The notes beneath the pieces were generated by a model. It ran no database searches. It was not told the origin of the DNA and worked only from the letters and a program-made list of their open reading frames with translations. Source: Candidatus Brocadia sinica JPN1 (GTDB lineage: Bacteria > Planctomycetota > Brocadiia > Brocadiales > Brocadiaceae). Taken from it: DNA of 64,000 nt. Each line of letters starts with the position of its first letter. Position 1 is the stretch's first letter. The stretch lies in NCBI RefSeq assembly GCF_000949635.1, contig NZ_BAFN01000001.1, positions 186,001 to 250,000 on the forward strand, in the 5' to 3' direction. Below are positions 18,171 through 25,801 of this stretch, one piece after another. A program made the position numbers and the translations under genes.

Positions 18171-18563
18171 ATGATAAAGAAACACTTTATACAGAAACCG
18201 TTTGCAGGTTGTGACAATGGATTTACCATGCTAGAAATTATATTAGCTATCGCAATCATTGCCATAGGTTTGTTTACTGTAATGATCATGGTAATTACAG
18301 TAAGCAAGGGCAATACATACAGTAAAAATATAACGACTGCAACAACTATGGCTCAGGATAAACTGGAATATTTTAAAAAGATCGATTATAGCAGTATTGC
18401 AGGAACATCCACACTTACCGGAATCTCTACCGTTTATTATTTGGTGGCAAATGTCGATACCGGCATGAATACAAAAACCATTACCATCGATGTATATTGG
18501 AATCCAGCAACTGCGACATCGTCTCATAAAGTCCAACTAAAAACTATTCGCGCAGAGGACTAA
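18171..18563 (+). CDS. Minor pilin, PilV/GspI type
   Basis: A 130-residue prepilin. The cleavage site is in NGFTMLEIIL after a 17-residue leader, and the helix continues AIAIIAIGLFTVMIMVI. The following TMAQDKLEYFKKID is the PilV/GspI-like segment. Neighbours on the same strand are the GspH-type pilin 33 bases upstream and the PilW-type pilin four bases downstream, so these are one operon. Confidence 0.83.
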   Translation: MIKKHFIQKPFAGCDNGFTMLEIILAIAIIAIGLFTVMIMVITVSKGNTYSKNITTATTMAQDKLEYFKKIDYSSIAGTSTLTGISTVYYLVANVDTGMNTKTITIDVYWNPATATSSHKVQLKTIRAED

Positions 18564-18566
18564 TAC

Positions 18567-19334
18567 ATGCCTTACCTGTCAAAAAACAACGAAAGCGGCT
18601 TCAGCATCATAGAATTGATGGTAAGCCTTGCTATTACCTTAATCTTAATGGTTGTGGCAATCAAGATGTTTACTATTCAACGTGTCGCATACAATTCACA
18701 GGAACAGATTACCGACCTGCAACAAAATATCAGGTCTAGCATGGATGTTGTGTCCCGGGAGATACGGATGGCTGGTTATATGGTTGTGGGAACAACCACG
18801 ATTAGGACTGCTGGCACAAGCACAATTACCTTCCTGGGCGATATCGACAGTGATATTGTTGCTGACCTTGTTATTAATGCTGGTGCAGGAACTACTACCC
18901 TATTTGTTAGCGTAACCCCTGACAATGACTACGAGATAGAAAGTACAGACTGTATTTATATTTCTGACGGACTTCATTCAGAACTCATTCCCGTTAACAG
19001 TTCTGCTCCTCATTTTATTGGTGAACCGGATCCCATTTATCTCAAGACTGGCTTGTTATATTCATATCCTGCAGGAAGCACTACAGTTCGTAGTGTGGAA
19101 AGAGTCACGTTCAGTCTCGATACAACAAATAAAAGGATAGATCGAAATACTCAACCGCTTGCGGAAAACATAGAAGTCATGCGTTTTACCTACGGCACAA
19201 ACATACAAACCGGAGCTACAAATACTGTGAACATTGCAATTGCAGGGCGTACCATGAATAAATTTCTCAATTATCCAGGAGATGGTTATCGTCGCGGGAC
19301 ATTAACATCAACGATTCAGGTAAGAAATGAATAA
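18567..19334 (+). CDS. Minor pilin, PilW type
   Basis: A 255-residue prepilin with leader MPYLSKNNESG, cleavage motif G/FSIIELMVSLAIT and a PilW-type region LQQNIRSSMDVVSREIRMAGY. The C-terminal half is beta-rich and ends TLTSTIQVRNE, as in PilW family members. It starts four bases after the PilV-type gene. In known systems PilW forms part of the priming tip complex with PilV and PilX-type proteins. Confidence 0.85.
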   Translation: MPYLSKNNESGFSIIELMVSLAITLILMVVAIKMFTIQRVAYNSQEQITDLQQNIRSSMDVVSREIRMAGYMVVGTTTIRTAGTSTITFLGDIDSDIVADLVINAGAGTTTLFVSVTPDNDYEIESTDCIYISDGLHSELIPVNSSAPHFIGEPDPIYLKTGLLYSYPAGSTTVRSVERVTFSLDTTNKRIDRNTQPLAENIEVMRFTYGTNIQTGATNTVNIAIAGRTMNKFLNYPGDGYRRGTLTSTIQVRNE

Positions 19335-19351
19335 ATGGAAGAGAGCCGCAC

Positions 19352-20845
19352 ATGAAAACAAAACAATTCCAAAACAAGATATCTCCATACACGATGTATA
19401 AACAGGATAAAGGGATAGTCCTTGTCGCTACCCTCGCATTAATAGCAATTATAACTCTCATCAGCACCGCAGCTTTTTACACAACCAACACTGATATTAA
19501 GATAAGCGGCAATTATAAGACGAGCACTCAGGCATTTTATCTAGCCGAGGCGGGTATACATGATGGAATTGGCCGATTACTGCTTGGTGACATATCAGAT
19601 AGTGGGGCAAAGCTAGATCCAAACTGGAACACTACATCAACCTACTCATCATCAGGGCTCAATAACAGTTTTACGGTAACACATCACGTAATTGGCAGCA
19701 GCGTTGTAACTGACGATGGCGGCGTTCCGCTCTTTCTGATTAATTCCACCGGCACCAGTTCAACGTCAATAAAGCACATAGAAGTAGTAGTCCGCCTCAT
19801 ATATGCACTTCCTTTCACAAAGGCATTAGAAGGGTGTGACGGAATAAATATATCAAGCAATGTTTTTACGGATAGTTATGATTCTGCTAAAGGAGATTAT
19901 CTCTCACAGGTAATTCCTGCTGCTATCAGGAAGGACGCGCAAAATAATGCATGGGCTAAGGATAGAGGGAATGTAAGTACCGCTAATGCCGGCGCTGATG
20001 TAATTATAGATGGCAATGCACAGATCCATGGAAGTGCTAAAGCAACACGATATGTCGGCGCTCCGGGAATGGGTATTCCAGCAACCGGTTTGGGAACTCC
20101 AGCTATGCTTACCGGTTACAGAGGCGTCCCGGATACAACTGGCGTTAATGCTGTTATTTACGGAATTCCCATTGAAAATAATCCCCCCACCCCCTGTGAC
20201 CCACTCGATACTTCAACCATTTTCAGTACGGCAGATGATATTGTGGCAACTAACAACAATACAGAGATAGTTAATCTTGCTACTCCTCCTAACAATCCTT
20301 ATAATCTAGGCTCAAAGGCCTTTGACCTCTGTTCCAACGATACTTTTACATTAGGAATTTCCAGTCAGACGAAAAATTACTATTTTAGCAGTTTCAACCT
20401 TAATTCAAATTCTCATTTAGATATCTATGGAGCGGTAACTCTTTATGTCAGTGGAAATTTTAACCTCTCTAGTAATGCTAGTATTACCGTGAACAACGGT
20501 TCAAGTTTAACTGTTTATGTTACAGGAACTACAAATTTCAATTCTAATGTTATTCAGAATCTAGGCGGAGGACCTTTAGACTTTACGATATATTCCTCAG
20601 CCGCATCTTCTAGCAGCACTGATTATAAGGTCGCGTTGGACTCTAATACTGACTTGTTTGGTACAATATATGCGCCTTATGCGGCTATCGATCTCAATTC
20701 GAATTCTATTTCTTCTGGAGCAATCAGAGGGAAATATATAACCGCAGGTTCTAATGCAAAATTCCATTATGACGAAGCCTTAGGGAGACTAGAAGGATAT
20801 CCCGTTATGGGCTATGAAATTATTTCCTGGCGCGAGGGCAATTGA
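19352..20845 (+). CDS. PilX-type minor pilin with large C-terminal beta domain
   Basis: A 497-residue protein. Residues 1-60 hold KGIVLVATLALIAIITLIST and the SGNYKTSTQAFYLAEAGIH motif of PilX N-domain proteins. The remaining 400 residues are beta-rich. They include asparagine/serine repeats (SFNLNSNSHLDIYGAVTLYV, FNSNVIQNLGGG, DLNSNSISSGAIRG) resembling polymer-forming or DUF7305-like C-terminal domains. The large size suggests an exposed tip adhesin (inference). It is the last pilus gene of the cluster; a Nudix gene follows after nine bases. Confidence 0.8.
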   Translation: MKTKQFQNKISPYTMYKQDKGIVLVATLALIAIITLISTAAFYTTNTDIKISGNYKTSTQAFYLAEAGIHDGIGRLLLGDISDSGAKLDPNWNTTSTYSSSGLNNSFTVTHHVIGSSVVTDDGGVPLFLINSTGTSSTSIKHIEVVVRLIYALPFTKALEGCDGINISSNVFTDSYDSAKGDYLSQVIPAAIRKDAQNNAWAKDRGNVSTANAGADVIIDGNAQIHGSAKATRYVGAPGMGIPATGLGTPAMLTGYRGVPDTTGVNAVIYGIPIENNPPTPCDPLDTSTIFSTADDIVATNNNTEIVNLATPPNNPYNLGSKAFDLCSNDTFTLGISSQTKNYYFSSFNLNSNSHLDIYGAVTLYVSGNFNLSSNASITVNNGSSLTVYVTGTTNFNSNVIQNLGGGPLDFTIYSSAASSSSTDYKVALDSNTDLFGTIYAPYAAIDLNSNSISSGAIRGKYITAGSNAKFHYDEALGRLEGYPVMGYEIISWREGN

Positions 20846-20854
20846 GGGTCTTTT

Positions 20855-21352
20855 ATGATTATTTACTCTGGCAAAAAGATAAACGTAAGAAAAGATGAAA
20901 TTATTCTGGATGATGGGAGAGCGGTAATGAGAGAGGTCATTGAGCACCCAGGTTCTGCCGCCATTATCCCTTTTATCTCAGTAAATGAAATTATCCTTAT
21001 TCAGCAATACAGACATGCCGTCAGGGAGACTATTTACGAAATTCCTGCCGGTACACTTGATAAGGGTGAAACATTCGATGCATGCGCGGGGCGAGAATTG
21101 GAAGAAGAGATAGGCTATAGAGCCGGTATACTCGAACCCCTCATAATTCTTTATCCCTCTCCTGGTATTCTGAGTGAGACGATGCATCTCTTTAAGGCGA
21201 CTAATCTTATAAAAACCCAAACAAATTATCAGATGGATGAATCAATCAAAGGTGTTGTCCAAATTAAGCTGAGTGATGCTGTGGAGATGGTGAAGAAGGG
21301 CGTAATCAGAGATGCAAAAACAGTTTGCAGTATTTTGTTGTGCCTTAAATGA
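20855..21352 (+). CDS. Nudix hydrolase, ADP-ribose pyrophosphatase-like
   Basis: A 165-residue Nudix enzyme. The Nudix box GTLDKGETFDACAGRELEEE(IGY) matches GX5EX7REUXEEXGU exactly, with the catalytic glutamates in RELEEE. LYPSPGILSETMHLF resembles ADP-ribose pyrophosphatases, which clear ADP-ribose and related nucleotide sugars. It starts nine bases after the PilX-type gene and is probably co-transcribed, though it has no known pilus role. ATG at 20855 has a GAGG upstream. Confidence 0.9.
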   Translation: MIIYSGKKINVRKDEIILDDGRAVMREVIEHPGSAAIIPFISVNEIILIQQYRHAVRETIYEIPAGTLDKGETFDACAGRELEEEIGYRAGILEPLIILYPSPGILSETMHLFKATNLIKTQTNYQMDESIKGVVQIKLSDAVEMVKKGVIRDAKTVCSILLCLK

Positions 21353-21383
21353 TCAAATTTAAGGTTTTAGACGTGCAATATCA

Positions 21384-23393
21384 TTATGCTTTTCTTAAGT
21401 CGGCGCCGAGGGTTTTATGCAGGGAAGCGAGAATAATTTGTTGGGCGTTATCGACCTCTTCACTTGTTAGCGTTCGGTCATGATCTTGAAAACAGAGGTT
21501 AAAGGCAACACTCTTTTTCCCCGCAGGTACCTGTTTACCACGATAAACATCAAAGAAGTTGATCTCCCTCAGACAATTAACCGGTGTGTTTCTAATGCAT
21601 TTTTCAATATAATCCCATGTATGCGTTTCGTTCACGATAATAGCCAAATCCCGAAAGACCGGTGGATACTGTGACAGAGGTCGATATTTTTTGGTAAAAT
21701 TTGTTTTTTCGACTAATAAATCCATATCCAATTCCACCATACATGACGATATTTTGGATCCCAATTCTTTGGCCTCTCCTAAAAATCCTAATGGTTCCTC
21801 ACCAAGTGAGATCTTTGCAGACTTTTCATTTTTAAATAATTTTAATCCAATAACACCAATGTCCCCCCTCCATTCACTTCCTGATACAATGCCAAGATTC
21901 AAAAGCAAGGATTCAACAATACCTTTTAGTGCAAAAAAATCGACATCCGCAAGGATGGATAAACAGGTTTTTTCATCTGGCAGTTTATCACCTGCGAGGT
22001 ATACTTTTGCAATTTCGAAGATTTTTATCTGTTCGGTACCATGATTCATATTATATCGTTTGGTCTTGATAAGACTGGGAAGAAGAGATGTCCGCAAACG
22101 GCTTTCTTCCTGTCTCAGTGGGTTGACAATATCGATGCCCACCCTATCTGACCACAGATTCACGGACTGTAATGGTGAAATATCAACAATGCTAAAAGTT
22201 TTGACTTCGTAAAAACCGAGGCTGGTTAGAAACTGACGAGTAGTGTTCTCGACAATCTCGTACTTATTCTTTGCACTGCCACGGACAGTGATAGAAGTCC
22301 TTGTCGGAATATTATTATACCCGTAAATTCTGGCCACCTCTTCAATCAGGTCAATTTCACGATAGGCATCACCTCGAAAACTCGGTACTTCAACATCAAT
22401 AAAGTTATCAATATCATTGAGAATAGTAAATTGAAGCTTTTTTAAAATATCTATAGCAACGTCTCTTTTTATTTCCACCCCTAGAACTTTACGAAGCCGT
22501 TCCACGCGAAGGGTAATTTTTTTTGCTTCGTACCTCCCTGCTCTTATGTCAATGGCGCCACTGGCGATCTCTCCACCTGCATAATCTTTGATAAGACTTA
22601 TGGCCCTTTGAAGTGCATGGTCTAATCCTTCCGGGTCTGTACCTCTTTCAAACCGATATGAGGAATCTGAAGCAATGCCTAATGCCCTTGATGTACGCCG
22701 TACTTGTCTTGGCTCGAATTGCGCGCATTCCAGGAGGACGCTTTTGGTTGATTCGGAAACCTCTGTTTCCTTGCCACCCATAATACCAGCAACGGCAACA
22801 GGCCGCCTGCCGTCTGCAATGACCAACATGTCATGAAAAAGCGCCCGTCTGGCTCCGTTGATGACAACAATTTCATCTCCGCTTCTGGCCTTTCTTACAA
22901 TAATTTTTTGCTCTGTCAGCTTATCCAGATCAAATGCGTGGAGGGGTTGTCCTGTTTCCATCATCACATAATTGGTGATGTCTACGATGTTATTTACAGG
23001 TCGAAGACCGATGCACTTCAGCCTCTTTTGTATCCATTCCGGGGAATGTCCCACGGTTATCTGACGAATTACCCTGGCTGTATAGCGGGGACACAGTATC
23101 GGTTCTTCAACGGTGATATCAATAAATTTTGATATCTCGGTATTTGCAGTTACAAAAGGAGTTTCCGGGGAGTGTAGGCTTCCTCCCACCGCCGCTGCCA
23201 CTTCACGTGCAATACCAATAATGCCGAGGCAATCGGAACGATTGGAAGTAACTTCTATGTCAAGGCAGAAATCGTCTTCTACAGGTTTAATGTCGGCAAC
23301 TACCAACCCTACGTTGGTTAACTTATCGGCCAGTTCCTGTGGTGACAGGCAAAAATCGACATATTCTTTAAGCCAGCTGTAACTGATTTTCAT
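21384..23393 (-). CDS. pheT: Phenylalanine--tRNA ligase beta subunit, short form
   Basis: A 669-residue PheT, about 120-130 residues shorter than most bacterial forms. After the N-terminal SYSWLKEYVDFCLSPQELAD the sequence passes directly to the LDIEVTSNRSDCLGIIGIAR stretch. The EMAP-II-like tRNA-binding domain that normally sits between is missing. The B3/B4 editing domain, the B5 domain, the catalytic-like core and the C-terminal anticodon-binding domain (YPPVFRDLAII) are present. As I recall, other planctomycetes also have short PheT proteins of this kind. The gene ends the thrS-infC-rpmI-rplT-pheS-pheT operon. Confidence 0.95.
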   Translation of the reverse strand: MKISYSWLKEYVDFCLSPQELADKLTNVGLVVADIKPVEDDFCLDIEVTSNRSDCLGIIGIAREVAAAVGGSLHSPETPFVTANTEISKFIDITVEEPILCPRYTARVIRQITVGHSPEWIQKRLKCIGLRPVNNIVDITNYVMMETGQPLHAFDLDKLTEQKIIVRKARSGDEIVVINGARRALFHDMLVIADGRRPVAVAGIMGGKETEVSESTKSVLLECAQFEPRQVRRTSRALGIASDSSYRFERGTDPEGLDHALQRAISLIKDYAGGEIASGAIDIRAGRYEAKKITLRVERLRKVLGVEIKRDVAIDILKKLQFTILNDIDNFIDVEVPSFRGDAYREIDLIEEVARIYGYNNIPTRTSITVRGSAKNKYEIVENTTRQFLTSLGFYEVKTFSIVDISPLQSVNLWSDRVGIDIVNPLRQEESRLRTSLLPSLIKTKRYNMNHGTEQIKIFEIAKVYLAGDKLPDEKTCLSILADVDFFALKGIVESLLLNLGIVSGSEWRGDIGVIGLKLFKNEKSAKISLGEEPLGFLGEAKELGSKISSCMVELDMDLLVEKTNFTKKYRPLSQYPPVFRDLAIIVNETHTWDYIEKCIRNTPVNCLREINFFDVYRGKQVPAGKKSVAFNLCFQDHDRTLTSEEVDNAQQIILASLHKTLGADLRKA

Positions 23394-23400
23394 TTACAAT

Positions 23401-24417
23401 TCAGAATTGTGATAAAAAGCGTATGTCATTTTCATAGAAGAGACGTATATCGCAGATACCATACTTCAGCATGGTGATCCGTTCGACACCCATTCCAAAC
23501 GCAAAACCTGTGTACTTTTCAATATCATAATGTACGGCTTTGAACACATTTGGGTCAACCATGCCAGCCCCTAATATCTCGACCCACCCGCTATAAGAAC
23601 AGACATTACACCCTTTGCCTCCACAGAGAGAACATGAAATATCAATCTCAGCGCTTGGCTCGGTAAAAGGAAAGAACGACGGTCTGAAACGCACTTGAAT
23701 GTTCTGGCCAAAATAAGTCTTAATGAATTGATTTAGTACCCCTTTCAGATCTGCGAAGCTCACCCCTTCATCAACTAACAAACCCTCCACCTGATGAAAC
23801 ATAAAGGAGTGTCTGGCGTCAACAGTATCGGGTCTATAAACCCTGCCTGGTGCAATAATCCGAATGGGTGGTTTCTGTTTTTCCATAATACGAATCTGAA
23901 CGGTGGATGTTTGGCTTCTGAGAAGCACATCATCTCTGATATAGAAAGTATCAAAATCAGTTCGAGAGGGGTGATCAGGGGGGATGTTCAATGCTTCAAA
24001 GTTGTAATGCTCCAATTCTACTTCCGGGCCATAAGCCACATCAAAACCCAACCGGGCAAAAACCTCTTTAATATCATCAATCGTTTGAGTTAGCGGATGC
24101 CTTTTTCCTATAGAGGGACGTTTGCCTGGCAGAGTAATATCGAATATCTCACTTTTAATTTTTGGAATTGCTTCTGAGGAGAGCTTTTTAATAAATCCTT
24201 CTATCGTATCGGTAATTTCAACCTTAAGGGCGTTGATTTTTTGCCCAAATGCGGCGCGTTTTTCAACTGGCAATGTTGGAATAAGTTTCATGAGGTCATT
24301 GATACCACCATTTCTTCCCAGGTATTTTATCTTGAGCTGTTCTGCACCTTTTAGGGTGCTGATCCCTTTAATTTCTTTTTGTAAATTTCTTTTTATCTCT
24401 TCTAATGTATCTAACAT
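23401..24417 (-). CDS. pheS: Phenylalanine--tRNA ligase alpha subunit
   Basis: A 338-residue PheS, the catalytic subunit that charges tRNA-Phe. Class II motifs are seen: HPLTQTIDDIKEVFARLGF, DTFYIRDDVLLRSQTSTVQI, HSFMFHQVEGL and FAFGMGVERITML at the C-terminus. A four-cysteine cluster CSLCGGKGCNVC is inserted near residue 270, as in many bacterial PheS proteins. The pheT gene starts seven bases downstream, so the two are translated together. An attenuator-like hairpin precedes the gene. Confidence 0.96.
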   Translation of the reverse strand: MLDTLEEIKRNLQKEIKGISTLKGAEQLKIKYLGRNGGINDLMKLIPTLPVEKRAAFGQKINALKVEITDTIEGFIKKLSSEAIPKIKSEIFDITLPGKRPSIGKRHPLTQTIDDIKEVFARLGFDVAYGPEVELEHYNFEALNIPPDHPSRTDFDTFYIRDDVLLRSQTSTVQIRIMEKQKPPIRIIAPGRVYRPDTVDARHSFMFHQVEGLLVDEGVSFADLKGVLNQFIKTYFGQNIQVRFRPSFFPFTEPSAEIDISCSLCGGKGCNVCSYSGWVEILGAGMVDPNVFKAVHYDIEKYTGFAFGMGVERITMLKYGICDIRLFYENDIRFLSQF

Positions 24418-24439
24418 GCAGATAGGTTTATAAAAGCAT

Positions 24440-24495
24440 AAAAAACACAGGCACGCTCCTTCTATTCCGGCAAACTACCGGAAAAGGACGTGCCT
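24440..24495 (-). terminator. Attenuator-like terminator between rplT and pheS
   Basis: On the minus strand AGGCACG pairs with CGTGCCT, with inner stems TCCTT/AAGGA and TTCCGG/CCGGAA, and is followed three bases later by six T residues. It sits in the 172-base leader of pheS. The enteric pheST operon is attenuated through a Phe-rich leader peptide. I find no clear Phe-rich peptide or T-box motif here, so the control signal is unknown. It may simply be a partial terminator that tunes pheST relative to the ribosomal genes. Confidence 0.7.
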
Positions 24496-24589
24496 CATAT
24501 TTTGTAAATACAACCCTACATGAACGGGAGAGACGACTTTGAAGTATTTGTTATGATGAAACAACGTCTTACCACTATCGACTAAAGTT

Positions 24590-24943
24590 TCAGACTGTTG
24601 CTTTTACCTGTTCGACTAACTTATCAAAAGCGGGTTTATCATTGACGGCCATCTCAGCCAGCATCTTTCTATTTAAATCTATTTTGGCCTTGATTAATCC
24701 ACGAATGAAGCGACTATAAGAAATACCACGTTCTCTGGCCGCAGCACTAATTCTGGAAATCCACAGTTCCCGAAATTTTCTTTTACGTGCCTTCCGGTCG
24801 CGGAATGAAAAGGCCATGGCACGGATATACGTTTCCATAGCCTTACGGTACAAATTTCCTCTTCCCCCCCAATAACCTTCCGTCTTATTCAACAATCTTT
24901 TTCTCGATCTTTTTCTTGCACAACCTTTTGTTGCTCTTGGCAT
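24590..24943 (-). CDS. rplT: 50S ribosomal protein L20
   Basis: A 117-residue L20, an early-assembly protein of the large subunit. It starts MPRATKGCARKRSRKRLLNK and has the RAMAFSFRDRKARKR, LWISRISAAARERGISYS and KIDLNRKMLAEMA signatures. Length is normal. It lies 37 bases after rpmI in the usual infC-rpmI-rplT order. Confidence 0.98.
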   Translation of the reverse strand: MPRATKGCARKRSRKRLLNKTEGYWGGRGNLYRKAMETYIRAMAFSFRDRKARKRKFRELWISRISAAARERGISYSRFIRGLIKAKIDLNRKMLAEMAVNDKPAFDKLVEQVKATV

Positions 24944-24980
24944 GTTACAACTCTTTCATATAAAAAATTTAATATTTACC

Positions 24981-25178
24981 TTAAGATCCTCGTAATGCCC
25001 GTGTCATGATCTTATTGAAAGCGGGTGAGACCCCTGTTTTTTTTCTCAAATGTTCCCTTCGCCTTCCCGATTTTCCTGATAGCAGATGGCCCTTTCCGGC
25101 TTTTGGCCTCTTGACCTTGCCCTTTGCACTAATTTTAATTCGTTTTTTAAGTCCCTTATGGGTTTTTAGCTTTGGCAT
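24981..25178 (-). CDS. rpmI: 50S ribosomal protein L35
   Basis: A 65-residue, very basic L35 with the family N-terminus MPKLKTHKGLKKRIKISAKG, then GKVKRPKAGKGHLLSGKSGR and a C-terminal MTRALRGS. Length is normal. It sits between infC and rplT. The 98-base gap after infC contains a dispersed palindromic repeat. Confidence 0.98.
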   Translation of the reverse strand: MPKLKTHKGLKKRIKISAKGKVKRPKAGKGHLLSGKSGRRREHLRKKTGVSPAFNKIMTRALRGS

Positions 25179-25223
25179 TTATAAAACCTCCATATTAACA
25201 GAATTCATACTGATTTGAGGGTA

Positions 25224-25249
25224 GCACGGACAAACTTGTTTGTTCGTGC
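25224..25249. repeat. Dispersed palindromic repeat, copy a (inside an operon)
   Basis: GCACGGACAAAC and GTTTGTTCGTGC form a near-perfect 12-base-pair stem around TT. It lies between infC and rpmI, which are co-transcribed in most bacteria, so the mRNA should carry this hairpin. Related copies are at 45328, 47632, 58536 and 61906. Confidence 0.75.
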
Positions 25250-25276
25250 CTAATTTAATCTTTTATCTTTAAATCT

Positions 25277-25774
25277 TTACTTGGGGGACAAGATTATTCC
25301 CATTCTGCGATCATCCGATATTTTATCCTTTTCTACTTTGGCTATGTCCTCGAGCGCATCGGCGACTTGTTTTAAGATTTCATTGCCTAACTCTGTATGA
25401 GCGCGTTCCCTTCCTTTAAACATCATACTGATGAGAACACGGTCTTTATTTTCTAAAAATTTTCTGGCCTGACGAATCTTTGTTTGTACATCATGTTCAC
25501 CTGTTTTTGGCCTCAGCCTTAATTCCTTTAGCTGGACTACATGTTGCTTCTGATGCAACTTTTTCTTTTGTTTATACTTAAATTTGCCGTAATTCATGAT
25601 TCTACAGACAGGTGGGTCTGCTTCTGGGGCAACCTCCACAAGGTCGAGTTCCACACTTTTTGCCTTTGCAATAGCTTCTTCCTTGCTAATTACCCCGACC
25701 TGCACACCATTTTCGTCTATCAATCGTACCGTAGACGAACGGATCCGTTCGTTAATTCTTAAGTCTTGTGAAAT
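25277..25774 (-). CDS. infC: Translation initiation factor IF-3 with AUU start codon
   Basis: A 166-residue IF-3, which keeps 30S subunits free and checks start codons. The start is ATT at 25772-25774, with GGAGGAG a few bases upstream. The following 17 codons (SQDLRINERIRSSTVR) give the family N-terminus in frame; the first ATG/GTG/TTG-type start lies only at 25723. An AUU start is the known basis of IF-3 autoregulation in E. coli. Domains are the N-terminal RLIDENGVQVGVIS and C-terminal FKGRERAHTELG regions. It follows thrS by 27 bases. Confidence 0.95.
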   Translation of the reverse strand: MSQDLRINERIRSSTVRLIDENGVQVGVISKEEAIAKAKSVELDLVEVAPEADPPVCRIMNYGKFKYKQKKKLHQKQHVVQLKELRLRPKTGEHDVQTKIRQARKFLENKDRVLISMMFKGRERAHTELGNEILKQVADALEDIAKVEKDKISDDRRMGIILSPK

Positions 25775-25801
25775 GTATAATCTCCTCCGAAAAAGTGAAA
25801 A

